Assembly (NCBI GenBank): GCA_945873095.1
Contig: CAMCBU010000015.1
Span: forward strand, 1-47,635
Length of the DNA stretch: 47,635 nucleotides
Direction: 5' to 3'
From: Klebsiella pneumoniae
GTDB taxonomy: Bacteria; Pseudomonadota; Gammaproteobacteria; Steroidobacterales; Steroidobacteraceae
Shown: positions 9,227-17,126 of the stretch, in pieces
How positions within the stretch are numbered: position 1 is the first letter of the stretch
How the letters are laid out: every line of letters begins with the position of its first letter
Translations under genes and position numbers: made by a program
Notes under the pieces: generated by a model
Seen by the model: only the letters and a program-made list of their open reading frames with translations
The model's database searches: none
What the model was told of the DNA's origin: nothing

Positions 9227-9831
9227 TGCCACTCCTTCGAGGCGATGCCCAGACCTTGCAGGTAGGCGATCAAGGCATCCATCTCCGTTTTGCCTTCGAC
9301 ATCGGCGCTCGCTGCAGCGATCTGTGCATCCGAATACGGATGCCCGAGTGTGCGCAACGTCGTCATTTTCTTCGGTGTGAGACTGGCATCGATCTCGGCC
9401 TCGGCCAGCCACGGAAAACCCGGCATGTTGGATTCGGGCACGAGATCGCGCGGATTCATCAAGTGCAGGCGCTGCCACTCGTCGCTGTACTTACCGCCGA
9501 CACGGGCCAGGTCAGGTCCGGTTCGCTTCGAGCCAAACTGGAACGGACGGTCGTATACCGATTCACCCGCGAGTGAGTAGTGACCATAGCGCTCGACCTC
9601 GCCGCGCAAGAGGCGAATCATCTGCGAGTGGCAGGTGTAGCAGCCCTCGCGGACGTAGATGTCGCGACCCTCGAGTTGCAGAGCGGGGTAGGGCTTGATG
9701 CCCGGCGCGGGGTTGGTGATCTCTGCGGTCATGGTCAGCGGCACGATCTCGACGAGACCGCCGATGCTGATCACGATGGCGACTAGGATGCCGAGCAGCC
9801 CGACGTTTTTCTCGATGACGTCATGTTTCAT
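9223..9831 (-). CDS. ccoO: cbb3-type cytochrome c oxidase subunit II (monoheme)
   Basis: A 202-residue monoheme cytochrome c subunit anchored by one N-terminal helix ([19 protein letters not shown]). The heme-binding CYTCHSQ stands at residues 64-70, and a candidate axial Met occurs in [11 protein letters not shown]. It relays electrons from CcoP to the CcoN active site. It starts 18 nt after ccoN and overlaps ccoQ by 4 nt. Length and motifs are normal for the family. Confidence 0.97.
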   Translation of the reverse strand: MKHDVIEKNVGLLGILVAIVISIGGLVEIVPLTMTAEITNPAPGIKPYPALQLEGRDIYVREGCYTCHSQMIRLLRGEVERYGHYSLAGESVYDRPFQFGSKRTGPDLARVGGKYSDEWQRLHLMNPRDLVPESNMPGFPWLAEAEIDASLTPKKMTTLRTLGHPYSDAQIAAASADVEGKTEMDALIAYLQGLGIASKEWQ

Positions 9832-9849
9832 GGTGTTGCTCCCTTGTGC

Positions 9850-11286
9850 TCAGGCGTGAGCTGATGCCGGATTCGGGATGAGGACGGGCGTTACCTGGCC
9901 TTGCCCGATCGTTTTGGCGACGTTGTAGACCATGAGGAACATGCCAAACAGCACCAACACGCCGCCTAGTAAGCGAATCCCGTAGTACGGATAGGTGGCG
10001 TTGAGCGCTTCGACGAAGGTGTAGGTCAGCGTGCCGTCGGGATTCGTTGCGCGCCACATGAGACCCTGCATGACGCCCGCAATCCACATCGAGACGGTGT
10101 AGAGCACGATACCGATGGTGGTCGTCCAGAAGTGCACGTCGATCAGCTTCGTGCTCCACATTTGCGTCTGACCAAACAGGCGCGGGATCAACATGTAGAG
10201 CGAACCGACCGAGACCATCGCGACCCAACCGAGCGCACCCGAGTGCACGTGCCCGATCGTCCAGTCCGTATAGTGCGAGAGAGCGTTGATAGTCTTGATC
10301 GACATCATCGGTCCTTCGAAAGTCGACATGCCGTAGAACGACAGCGACACGATCAAGAACTTCAAGATAGGGTCGGTACGCAACTTATGCCACGCGCCCG
10401 AGAGCGTCATGATGCCGTTGATCATGCCGCCCCACGACGGGGCGAGCAGCATCAATGAAAACACCATACCGATGCTTTGCGCCCAATCGGGCAGCGTGGT
10501 GTAGTGCAAATGGTGCGGACCGGCCCACATGTAAATGGAGATCAGCGACCAAAAGTGCACGATTGAGAGACGATAAGAGTAGATCGGACGACCCGCCTGT
10601 TTTGGCACGAAGTAATACATCATGCCGAGGAATGCGGCAGTCAGGAAAAAGCCGACCGCATTGTGTCCATACCACCATTGCACCATCGCATCGACCACAC
10701 CGGCATAGGCCGAGTAGCTCTTCGTGAGCGTCACCGGAATGGCGGCGCTGTTGACGATGTGTAAGACGGCGACCGTGATGATGAAGGCCGCGAAGAACCA
10801 GTTGGCGACGTAGATGTGCGACACCTTGCGCTTGGCAAGTGTTCCGAGAAACACGATCGCATAGGCGACCCACACCACCGCGATCAGGATGTCGATCGGC
10901 CATTCGAGTTCCGCATATTCTTTGCTGCTCGTCATACCGAGCGGCAAGGTGATCGCAGCCGATAAGATCACCAGTTGCCAACCCCAGAACGTGAACGCGG
11001 CGAGACCATCCGAGTAGAGTCGCGTGTGACAGGTGCGCTGCACGATGTAGTAGGAGGTGGCGAAGATGGCCGAACCGCCGAAGGCGAAAATCACGGCGTT
11101 CGTATGCAGTGGTCGCAGGCGACTGAAGGTCAGCCAAGGCGTGTCGAAGTTGAGTTCGGGGAACATCAACTGGGCGGCGATGATGACGCCCACGAGCATG
11201 CCGACGACGCCCCAGACGACGGTCATGATGGCGAATTGCCTCACCACCTTGTCGTTGTAGGACACGGCCGCGGTATTTGCAGTCAT
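9850..11286 (-). CDS. ccoN: cbb3-type cytochrome c oxidase catalytic subunit I
   Basis: The 478-residue heme-copper oxidase catalytic subunit, which reduces O2 to water with high affinity. Conserved histidines are visible in [14 protein letters not shown] (heme b), [10 protein letters not shown] and GPHHLHY (CuB region), and [12 protein letters not shown] (heme ligands). About 12 membrane helices fit the family. It lies 99 nt downstream of fixJ on the same strand. I could not find a convincing promoter or Fnr-type box by eye in that gap, so it may share the fixLJ transcript. Confidence 0.97.
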   Translation of the reverse strand: MTANTAAVSYNDKVVRQFAIMTVVWGVVGMLVGVIIAAQLMFPELNFDTPWLTFSRLRPLHTNAVIFAFGGSAIFATSYYIVQRTCHTRLYSDGLAAFTFWGWQLVILSAAITLPLGMTSSKEYAELEWPIDILIAVVWVAYAIVFLGTLAKRKVSHIYVANWFFAAFIITVAVLHIVNSAAIPVTLTKSYSAYAGVVDAMVQWWYGHNAVGFFLTAAFLGMMYYFVPKQAGRPIYSYRLSIVHFWSLISIYMWAGPHHLHYTTLPDWAQSIGMVFSLMLLAPSWGGMINGIMTLSGAWHKLRTDPILKFLIVSLSFYGMSTFEGPMMSIKTINALSHYTDWTIGHVHSGALGWVAMVSVGSLYMLIPRLFGQTQMWSTKLIDVHFWTTTIGIVLYTVSMWIAGVMQGLMWRATNPDGTLTYTFVEALNATYPYYGIRLLGGVLVLFGMFLMVYNVAKTIGQGQVTPVLIPNPASAHA

Positions 11287-11385
11287 TCTGGAGAGCCCCC
11301 CGAGTGTTGAACGCGGGAATTTTCTCCGGCGGCGCGCCGTCGTTGAATAAGTAGATCACGCAGGCGTAAGCGCGCCCGCGCGAGA
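11287..11385 (-). promoter_or_regulatory. fixJ-ccoN intergenic gap, no clear control site
   Basis: A 99-nt gap between fixJ and ccoN where a promoter or FixJ/Fnr-type control site for the oxidase would be expected. A half-site TTGA and a TCA occur at 11343-11357, but their spacing does not fit TTGATNNNNATCAA. No sigma70 hexamer pair stands out. The segment is recorded as the likely location of oxidase control, without an identified element. Confidence 0.3.
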
Positions 11386-12000
11386 TCAGACGGTTTTGTC
11401 GAGCTCGAGCACCATACGCACGAGTTGCGCGAGCGATTGCGCCCCCATCTTTTCCATCACCCGCGCGCGGTGGATTTCGACGGTGCGTTGACTGACGCCG
11501 AGATCGCCGGCCATGACCTTGTTGGCCTTACCCTGCGTGACCAGTTGCAGGACTTCCTGTTCGCGCGGGGTCAGGGAGTCGAAACGGTGGCGTAGCGTTG
11601 CCCGTTGTTGCAACAACTGACGATGCTCGGCGTCACTCGTCAGCGCGCGCTGCACCCGATCGATCAGCTCTTGATCGCCAAAGGGCTTCTGCAAGAAGTC
11701 GAAGGCGCCGTGTTGGATGGCTTCGACGGCCATTGGGATATCGCCATGTCCGCTGATGAAAATCACCGGAATGATCGCGCCGCGTTGATTGAGCTCGGTC
11801 TGTAGTTCGATGCCGCTCATCCCCGGCATGCGCACATCGAGGACGAGACAGCCGGGTTGTTCGCCATCCCATGTGGCGAGGAATTCTTGGGCGGACGCAT
11901 ACGCAACGGTCGGGAGTCCGACCGACTTCAACAGCAGCCGCAACGAGCTGCGAACGGCATCATCGTCATCCACAACATGCACGGTGGCAGGGCGCGTCAT
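11386..12000 (-). CDS. fixJ: FixJ-family response regulator
   Basis: A 204-residue response regulator. The receiver domain has the acidic pair in VVDDDD near residues 10-14, the phosphoacceptor Asp55 in LVLDVRMPGMSG and Lys in LQKPF. A C-terminal LuxR/FixJ helix-turn-helix (SLTPREQEVLQLV...VSQRTVEIHRARVMEKM) follows. Its start overlaps the fixL stop by 4 nt (ATGA), so it is the cognate partner. In rhizobia FixJ activates fixK and respiratory genes under low O2. Here the next downstream gene is ccoN, suggesting control of the oxidase, direct or through an Fnr-type regulator outside the window. Confidence 0.93.
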   Translation of the reverse strand: MTRPATVHVVDDDDAVRSSLRLLLKSVGLPTVAYASAQEFLATWDGEQPGCLVLDVRMPGMSGIELQTELNQRGAIIPVIFISGHGDIPMAVEAIQHGAFDFLQKPFGDQELIDRVQRALTSDAEHRQLLQQRATLRHRFDSLTPREQEVLQLVTQGKANKVMAGDLGVSQRTVEIHRARVMEKMGAQSLAQLVRMVLELDKTV

Positions 12001-13529
12001 CGGGGTGGCTCTCCGGAGTAAGGAAGGCTCAAGGTAAATCGTGCACCGCCCGCAGAGGATGCGTCATAACTCAATTTACCCCGATGCGCTTCGGCGATGG
12101 TACGACTGATGGCAAGGCCGAGACCCGTGCCGGTCGCCTTGGTCGTGCAGAAGGGATCGAATATTCGACCGACGAGATCGGCGGGAACACCGGGGCCGGT
12201 ATCCTCGATGACCAGCTGGACGGTTTGATCAGACCAGCTCGTTTGCAGATGGATTTCACGTTGACCGCGCGGTCGCTCCGCTAACGCTTCGATCGAATTG
12301 CGCAATAGGTTCAAAACGATCTGCTGGATCTGAATTCGATCGAGCAGCGTGGTCGGCATGCTCGGATCGAACTGCGGCACGATACGTACCTCGTTCAATT
12401 TGGCATCGCCCGCCACGAAGCCGATGACCTCGGCGATCGCCTCGTTGAGATCCGACGGTTCATGCCGCGTCTGCCGATTTTGCACGAGTGCGCGCAAGCG
12501 TCGGATGATCTCGCCTGCACGCAGCGCCTGTTGACTGATCTGATCGAGCGCCATGCGCACATCGCCATCGGGATCGGCGATCGACAGATCCGCTTGCGCT
12601 GCCAAGCGCAAGGCCGCATTGGCGTAGTTGGCGATCGCGGCGAGCGGTTGATTCAGCTCGTGCGCGATTCCCGCGGCCATTTCACCCATGGTGGCAAGCC
12701 GCGAGACTTGGGTCATGCGTGCCTGCGAAGCTCGGGCCTCTTCCTCGGCTTTGCGTGAGTCGGTGATGTCTTCGCCCGAGGAGAAGAAGCCGGTGAGATG
12801 GCCACCCGCGTTGCGGATCGCAATGCAGCGCCAAGCGATCAGTCGTCGATCGCCGGTCGCCGAGAGCACATCGTGTTCGAAATAGCGTTCATCGCCGGTG
12901 GAGTTGGTCGCGACATCGCCGAAGGCGCGCGCAACGTCTTGATGTTGATCGGCGGGGACGGCGAGCTCTAGCCAATCGCGGCCGAGTAGATCCATCTCGC
13001 GTCGACCGAGCGACTCACAGCCGCGACGATTGATCAGTTGCACACGTCGGTCGGGCGAGAGCGCCAGCAGGATGACCTGCGCCATCTCGAGATACATGTT
13101 GGCGCGGTCGCGCTCGCGTCGAATGGCTGACATCGCCTCGCGACGTAGCGTGATGTCGTGTAGCAGTCCGACAAACCTAGGCGGGTTTGCACCGTGGATC
13201 TGTCCCACCGAGAGGAAAACAGGGAACACGGAGCCATCTTTGCGCCGCGCGTCGACCTCTCGGCCGATACCGATGATGTGCGCAACGCCAGTGGATAGGT
13301 AGCGACCCATGTAGTGATCGTGTGATTCGGAATCGGTCCGCGTCATCAAAACACTGACGTTGCGTCCGATGAGCTCGTCCGCGCGATACCCGAAGAGGCG
13401 TTCGCCGGAGCGATTGAAGCTTTCGATGATCCCGCGCGCGTCGATGATGATCACGGCATCGACGGTGGCATCGAGCAAGGCCTGCATCTCGGGCGGGCGT
13501 GGCGGGCTGACCTCGGGAGTGGGGCGCAT
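11997..13529 (-). CDS. fixL: Oxygen sensor histidine kinase FixL (heme PAS)
   Basis: A 510-residue soluble sensor kinase with two PAS domains and a HisKA/HATPase module. The first PAS carries the residues known to hold and read heme in Bradyrhizobium FixL: proximal His70 (ESHDHY), Arg76 (GRY), His84 (AHIIGIGR) and Arg90, equivalent to His200, Arg206, His214 and Arg220. The second PAS spans about 145-258. The H-box HELNQPLAAI places the phosphorylated His at 290, followed by an N-box and GTGLGLAI. No membrane helices are seen. By homology it is an O2 sensor that phosphorylates FixJ when oxygen falls. Confidence 0.93.
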   Translation of the reverse strand: MRPTPEVSPPRPPEMQALLDATVDAVIIIDARGIIESFNRSGERLFGYRADELIGRNVSVLMTRTDSESHDHYMGRYLSTGVAHIIGIGREVDARRKDGSVFPVFLSVGQIHGANPPRFVGLLHDITLRREAMSAIRRERDRANMYLEMAQVILLALSPDRRVQLINRRGCESLGRREMDLLGRDWLELAVPADQHQDVARAFGDVATNSTGDERYFEHDVLSATGDRRLIAWRCIAIRNAGGHLTGFFSSGEDITDSRKAEEEARASQARMTQVSRLATMGEMAAGIAHELNQPLAAIANYANAALRLAAQADLSIADPDGDVRMALDQISQQALRAGEIIRRLRALVQNRQTRHEPSDLNEAIAEVIGFVAGDAKLNEVRIVPQFDPSMPTTLLDRIQIQQIVLNLLRNSIEALAERPRGQREIHLQTSWSDQTVQLVIEDTGPGVPADLVGRIFDPFCTTKATGTGLGLAISRTIAEAHRGKLSYDASSAGGARFTLSLPYSGEPPR

Positions 13530-13611
13530 AGATAGCCCGATTCTGACGAACTCGGGCTCGTTGCGCGATACGCCTAGGTATTAATCGCTATGGCTGCTGT
13601 CGCGGTGAAAT

Positions 13612-13625
13612 GTGATCGTTATCAG
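13612..13625. promoter_or_regulatory. Crp/Fnr-like box between fixL and the stress protein gene
   Basis: GTGATCGTTATCAG matches the Fnr/Anr consensus TTGATNNNNATCAA at 8 of 10 fixed positions, and also resembles a Crp site (TGTGA-N6-TCA). Its centre is about 89 bp before the fixL start and about 30 bp before the stress protein start. It could activate fixL or repress the stress gene. Seen by eye only. Confidence 0.45.
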
Positions 13626-13648
13626 CCATCCATCAGGAGGATGACCGC

Positions 13649-14470
13649 TTGCATGCAGCCGAGTCGCCGAGCGCCGTGAACGCCCTCGCTTCCATTCTGG
13701 TTCTGGCCGATCGCGCGAGTGAGGCCCAAGCCGCCGTGCGCAAAGCGGCGGTGATGGCACGCCACTTCAAGGCGAGTATCGAGCTCTTTGCCTGCGATAC
13801 CGATCACGCTTGGGCGATCGACGATCCGTCGCCGGCTGCGCGCACGGCGATCACCGTCTGCCTCGCTGCCACGGAGCGCTATCTGGAGGCGCTGCGCGGC
13901 TCGGTCGCCGGCAATGACCTGCTGATCACCACGCGGGCTGTTTGCGCAAATTCGATCGAGGAGGGGATCGACGCTCGTATCCGCGCGTTGCAGCCGGATC
14001 TCGTCATCAAAACATTGATGTCCGTTTCAGACACGACACCGATGCCACCGCGTGCGCTCGAGCTGCAGTTGATGCGCGGCTGCGCGGTGCCGCTGCTCGT
14101 GACACGGGGTCGTTCTTGGCGTCCGACCACCAAGTTTGCCGCCGCTATCGAGTGGGACGGTCATGACCCACAGTTGATCGCCAAGCTGATCGAGTCGGCA
14201 CGGTTCTTGGCGCAGGGTTGTGGCGGTGAGTATTCTTTGATCTGGGAGACGTCGGTGGACGAGATACCGTGTTTGATCGAACGCCAATCGATCGATGTGT
14301 TGGTCATCGGCGGACCGGAAGCCGGCTCTTGGCGCGGGACGGAGCCTTCCATCACGGAGCGGCTGCTGAGCCTGGTCGAATGCGATGTTTTGATCGTGCC
14401 TCGCGGGGGCGCATCGTCAACCGCCGGGCCGACGAAGACCGGGTCGGCGACGACCGGTCTGCTCAGCTAG
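13649..14470 (+). CDS. Universal stress protein, two-domain UspA type
   Basis: A 273-residue protein with two UspA-like halves, about residues 12-150 and 158-258. The first begins SILVLADRASEAQAAVRKAA and the second ends LLSLVECDVLIVPRGG, the usual strand-closing pattern. No ATG is in frame near the start: TTG at 13649 has a strong AGGAGG at 13635-13640, 8 nt upstream, while GTG 13676 has none. It is divergent from fixL across a gap with a Crp/Fnr-like site, and stress proteins near oxidase loci are often induced by low oxygen. The substrate is unknown. The 3' end overlaps the convergent small gene by 8 nt. Confidence 0.85.
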   Translation: MHAAESPSAVNALASILVLADRASEAQAAVRKAAVMARHFKASIELFACDTDHAWAIDDPSPAARTAITVCLAATERYLEALRGSVAGNDLLITTRAVCANSIEEGIDARIRALQPDLVIKTLMSVSDTTPMPPRALELQLMRGCAVPLLVTRGRSWRPTTKFAAAIEWDGHDPQLIAKLIESARFLAQGCGGEYSLIWETSVDEIPCLIERQSIDVLVIGGPEAGSWRGTEPSITERLLSLVECDVLIVPRGGASSTAGPTKTGSATTGLLS

Positions 14471-14657
14471 CGATTTGCTGCTCAGCCGCGCGATCGAGTC
14501 GGATACGGCGAACGGTCATCCAAGAAAACAACCCGATCACGCCCACCAGCACGGCCATCAACAGGCCGAGCCACCATCGGACCTTCCAGGCCTCGTAGAG
14601 ACCCCAAGCGACGCCAATCGGCGTGCTCACCAGTAGAACGGGTTTTGCGATACGCAT
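14463..14657 (-). CDS. Small two-helix membrane protein
   Basis: A possible 64-residue protein starting at ATG 14657 (MRIAKPVLLVSTPIGVAWGL). It has two hydrophobic stretches, about residues 6-22 and 29-47, joined by YEAWKVRWW, and a charged C-terminus. No strong ribosome site is visible upstream. It is convergent with the stress protein gene (8-nt overlap) and divergent from the serine hydrolase gene 36 nt away. Not matched to a named family; its support is codon periodicity and hydrophobic pattern. Confidence 0.6.
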   Translation of the reverse strand: MRIAKPVLLVSTPIGVAWGLYEAWKVRWWLGLLMAVLVGVIGLFSWMTVRRIRLDRAAEQQIAS

Positions 14658-14693
14658 TGCAGGGCTGAAGCATAACTCGCTAGGCTCGCCTGC

Positions 14694-15941
14694 ATGAAGA
14701 CGATGCTCACCGTGGCGCTCATTGTGTTGACTTCGCTCGCCGCTCTGGCTGCACCGCCGGATGACGAGGCGGTGTATCAGGCGAGGTTTGCGCAATTGTT
14801 CGCGTCGTTTCGTGCTGGACTCGGCCTCGAGTCCTACGAGCCACTCGAGCCGGTGCCGGGCGCGAGCGATCATCAGCCCCTGCGATCGGCTAGCCATGCG
14901 AGCATCGATACTTCCGCCTTGCAAAGGGCGCGCGAGTACGCCGCGGCGAACCGTTCGTCGGCATTTCTCGTTTGGCGCGACGGCGTCCTCGAGGAGTCGA
15001 GCTATTTCGGCGACACCCGGGCCGAGACCTTGCTGACCTCGCGTTCGCTCGCCAAACCGATGACCGCCATTGCGATCGGTCGGGCGATCGCACTCGGCAA
15101 GATTCGATCTCTCGATCAAGCGGTGGCCGACTTCATTCCCGAGTGGCGTGACGATGCGCGTCGCCGTTCGATTCTGGTGAGACACATGCTCGATATGCGA
15201 TCGGGCTTTCTACCCCAAGCCATGTCGCCGGATCCGACGCACATTCTCAATCGCGCCTATCTGCATCCGCGCCACGACGAGATCATCATCCGCGAATATC
15301 CCGTGGTTGACGCGCCGGGCTCCCGCTACGAATACAACAACGCCGCATCGGAACTGGTGGCGGTGTTGATCGAGCGCGCCACGGGTCGGCGCTATGCCGA
15401 GTTCATCTCGAGCGAAGTGCTGCAGCCGATCGGTGCGCCCGGTGGCAACGTTTGGGTGAATCGTCCGGGTGGCGTGGCTCACTCCGGTTGTTGTTTGATG
15501 CTGCCCGCTGAAGCTTGGCTGCGTCTCGGAATTTTGCTCGCGAGCGATGGCATCTGGCAGGGTCGGCGCCTGATGCCTGCGGGGTATGTCGCCGAGATGC
15601 GTAGGCCGACCCGCGAGAATCCTTACTACGGCCTCGGCGTTTACGTGGCGGGCGAGTACACGCCGCGCCGGGGCTTTGCCCATCCCGAGCGCGAAGCCGA
15701 CTCGCGCAAGGTGCTGCATTCGGAGCCGTATCTCGCCGCGGATCTCTTCATGTTCGACGGCAACGCGAACCAAGTCGTCTACATCATCCCCTCCGAGCGG
15801 CTCGTGATCCTGCGGATGGGGGACAACCCGCCACGCGGCGAGGGTAAGGAATGGGATAACACGGTACTGCCGAATACCGTGCTCCGAGGTATCCTTCGCG
15901 CCCGCGCGGGAGCCGCCCCCAATGGGCCTGATTCCCGCTAA
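14694..15941 (+). CDS. Secreted serine hydrolase, class C beta-lactamase-like
   Basis: A 415-residue penicillin-binding-type serine hydrolase with a Sec signal peptide (MKTMLTVALIVLTSLAALAA). The nucleophile motif SxxK is SLAK at residues 118-121, and the second motif YxN is YNN at 214-216. The third motif is not KTG; HSGCC occupies the expected region, as in esterase or peptidase members of the family rather than true AmpC. The likely role is hydrolysis of an ester or amide in the periplasm; the substrate is unknown. It stands alone upstream of the RND operon. Confidence 0.85.
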   Translation: MKTMLTVALIVLTSLAALAAPPDDEAVYQARFAQLFASFRAGLGLESYEPLEPVPGASDHQPLRSASHASIDTSALQRAREYAAANRSSAFLVWRDGVLEESSYFGDTRAETLLTSRSLAKPMTAIAIGRAIALGKIRSLDQAVADFIPEWRDDARRRSILVRHMLDMRSGFLPQAMSPDPTHILNRAYLHPRHDEIIIREYPVVDAPGSRYEYNNAASELVAVLIERATGRRYAEFISSEVLQPIGAPGGNVWVNRPGGVAHSGCCLMLPAEAWLRLGILLASDGIWQGRRLMPAGYVAEMRRPTRENPYYGLGVYVAGEYTPRRGFAHPEREADSRKVLHSEPYLAADLFMFDGNANQVVYIIPSERLVILRMGDNPPRGEGKEWDNTVLPNTVLRGILRARAGAAPNGPDSR

Positions 15942-15944
15942 ATC

Positions 15945-15974
15945 TGTTATAGTGTTGTAGTCGCATATAACACT
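15945..15974. promoter_or_regulatory. Inverted repeat and promoter region upstream of RND operon
   Basis: A perfect 7-bp inverted repeat, TGTTATA at 15945-15951 and TATAACA at 15966-15972, overlaps a second 6-bp pair, AGTGTT at 15951-15956 and AACACT at 15969-15974. A TATAGT hexamer (15948-15953) and a TATAAC hexamer (15966-15971) fall within it. The position, 42 nt before the membrane fusion protein start, fits an operator over a promoter. The regulator is unknown and not adjacent. Confidence 0.5.
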
Positions 15975-16016
15975 CCTGGGGCGTGGCCTCACGGACTGCT
16001 TTTTACGGAAAACATC

Positions 16017-17126
16017 ATGGCTCGACTTGCTTTGTCATCGGCACCTCGCAGTGTTTATTGGGTTCTGGGCGTACTCGGCGTGCTGACGGTGCTTGGCCTG
16101 ATCCGCACCTTTTGGAACAGTGGTCCGGCTGCCGACGGCGGGAGTCAGCCGCCGCTCGTGAGCGTGCGCGAGGTGCGTCCGACGGAGCTTGCCGACAGCG
16201 TCACCTTCACCGGTGCGATTGCAGCGCGCGATGAGGCAGCGATCAGCGCCGAGGGTGAGGGCGGTCGAGTCGCGGCACTCTTCGTCGATGTGGGTGATCG
16301 AGTCAGTCGCGGTCAGGTGCTGGCCAAGCTCGATAATTCTTTGACTGCACCGCAGGTGGCGAGCCTCGAGGCCTCGCTCGAAGAATCGAAAGCCAATGCC
16401 GCCGTCGCCGAGGCGGAATACCGACGTGCCCAGGCCGTCGCCACGATCGGCGCCTTGTCGCAACAGGAGATCGAGCGTCGCGGCGCCGCTGCCGTCGCGG
16501 CTGCCTCCAAAGTCAAAGTGGTTTCATCGCAATTGTCTGAAGCACGCGCGCGTCTCGGACGCACCGAGGTTCGCGCGCCGTTCGATGGCATCGTGTTGAC
16601 GCGTAGCGCAGAGGTGGGTCAGTTGGGTTCGCCGGGTGCGGGTCCGTTGTTTCGGATTGGCCGACGCGGCAGTATCGAAATGCGTGGCAATGTGGCCGAG
16701 CGAGATCTCCCGCGTTTGAAGATCGGGCAAGCGGCACGCGTGCGCGTGACCGGGGTCGATCAGGCCTTCGAGGGTCAGGTTCGACTGATCGGCGCCGTGA
16801 TCGAGCCGACCACGCGCTTGGGCTCGGTGCGCATCGAATTGCGCGAGCATCGCGATCTGCGTCCGGGTGCGTTTGCGCGCGGTGAGGTCGAAACCGGTCG
16901 CGGCTCGCGTCCCGTCATTCCGCAGACGGCGGTCATGAGCGATGGTAAGGGCAACTATGTCTATCTCGTCGGTGCCGGCGATCAGGTCGAGCGCCGTGAT
17001 GTGCGCATCGCCGGTTCACGCATCGAAGGTTTGGTGGTCGAAGCCGGGCTCACTGGCGGCGAGCAGCTGATTACGACCGCGGGGCCGTATCTGCGCGTTG
17101 GTGAGAAGGTTCGGATCGTCAAATGA
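16017..17126 (+). CDS. RND efflux periplasmic adaptor (membrane fusion protein)
   Basis: A 369-residue HlyD/AcrA-type adaptor linking the RND pump to an outer-membrane channel. One N-terminal helix anchors it (VYWVLGVLGVLTVLGLI). A barrel-sandwich/lipoyl segment (AALFVDVGDRVSRGQVLAKLD), an alpha-helical hairpin rich in Ala and Glu (about 105-175), the second lipoyl half (VRAPFDGIVLTRSAEVGQLG) and beta-barrel and membrane-proximal domains follow. The stop overlaps the pump gene start (ATGA). No outer-membrane channel gene is present here, so a shared TolC-like partner is likely. Confidence 0.93.
   Translation: MARLALSSAPRSVYWVLGVLGVLTVLGLIRTFWNSGPAADGGSQPPLVSVREVRPTELADSVTFTGAIAARDEAAISAEGEGGRVAALFVDVGDRVSRGQVLAKLDNSLTAPQVASLEASLEESKANAAVAEAEYRRAQAVATIGALSQQEIERRGAAAVAAASKVKVVSSQLSEARARLGRTEVRAPFDGIVLTRSAEVGQLGSPGAGPLFRIGRRGSIEMRGNVAERDLPRLKIGQAARVRVTGVDQAFEGQVRLIGAVIEPTTRLGSVRIELREHRDLRPGAFARGEVETGRGSRPVIPQTAVMSDGKGNYVYLVGAGDQVERRDVRIAGSRIEGLVVEAGLTGGEQLITTAGPYLRVGEKVRIVK

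Noticed and set aside
11343-11357. Possible Fnr box upstream of ccoN
   Set aside because: The TTGA and TCA half-sites are separated by the wrong distance for TTGATNNNNATCAA and the inner bases do not match.
14694-15941. Calling the serine hydrolase an AmpC beta-lactamase
   Set aside because: SxxK and YxN are present but the KTG motif is not; HSG stands there, so resistance activity cannot be claimed.
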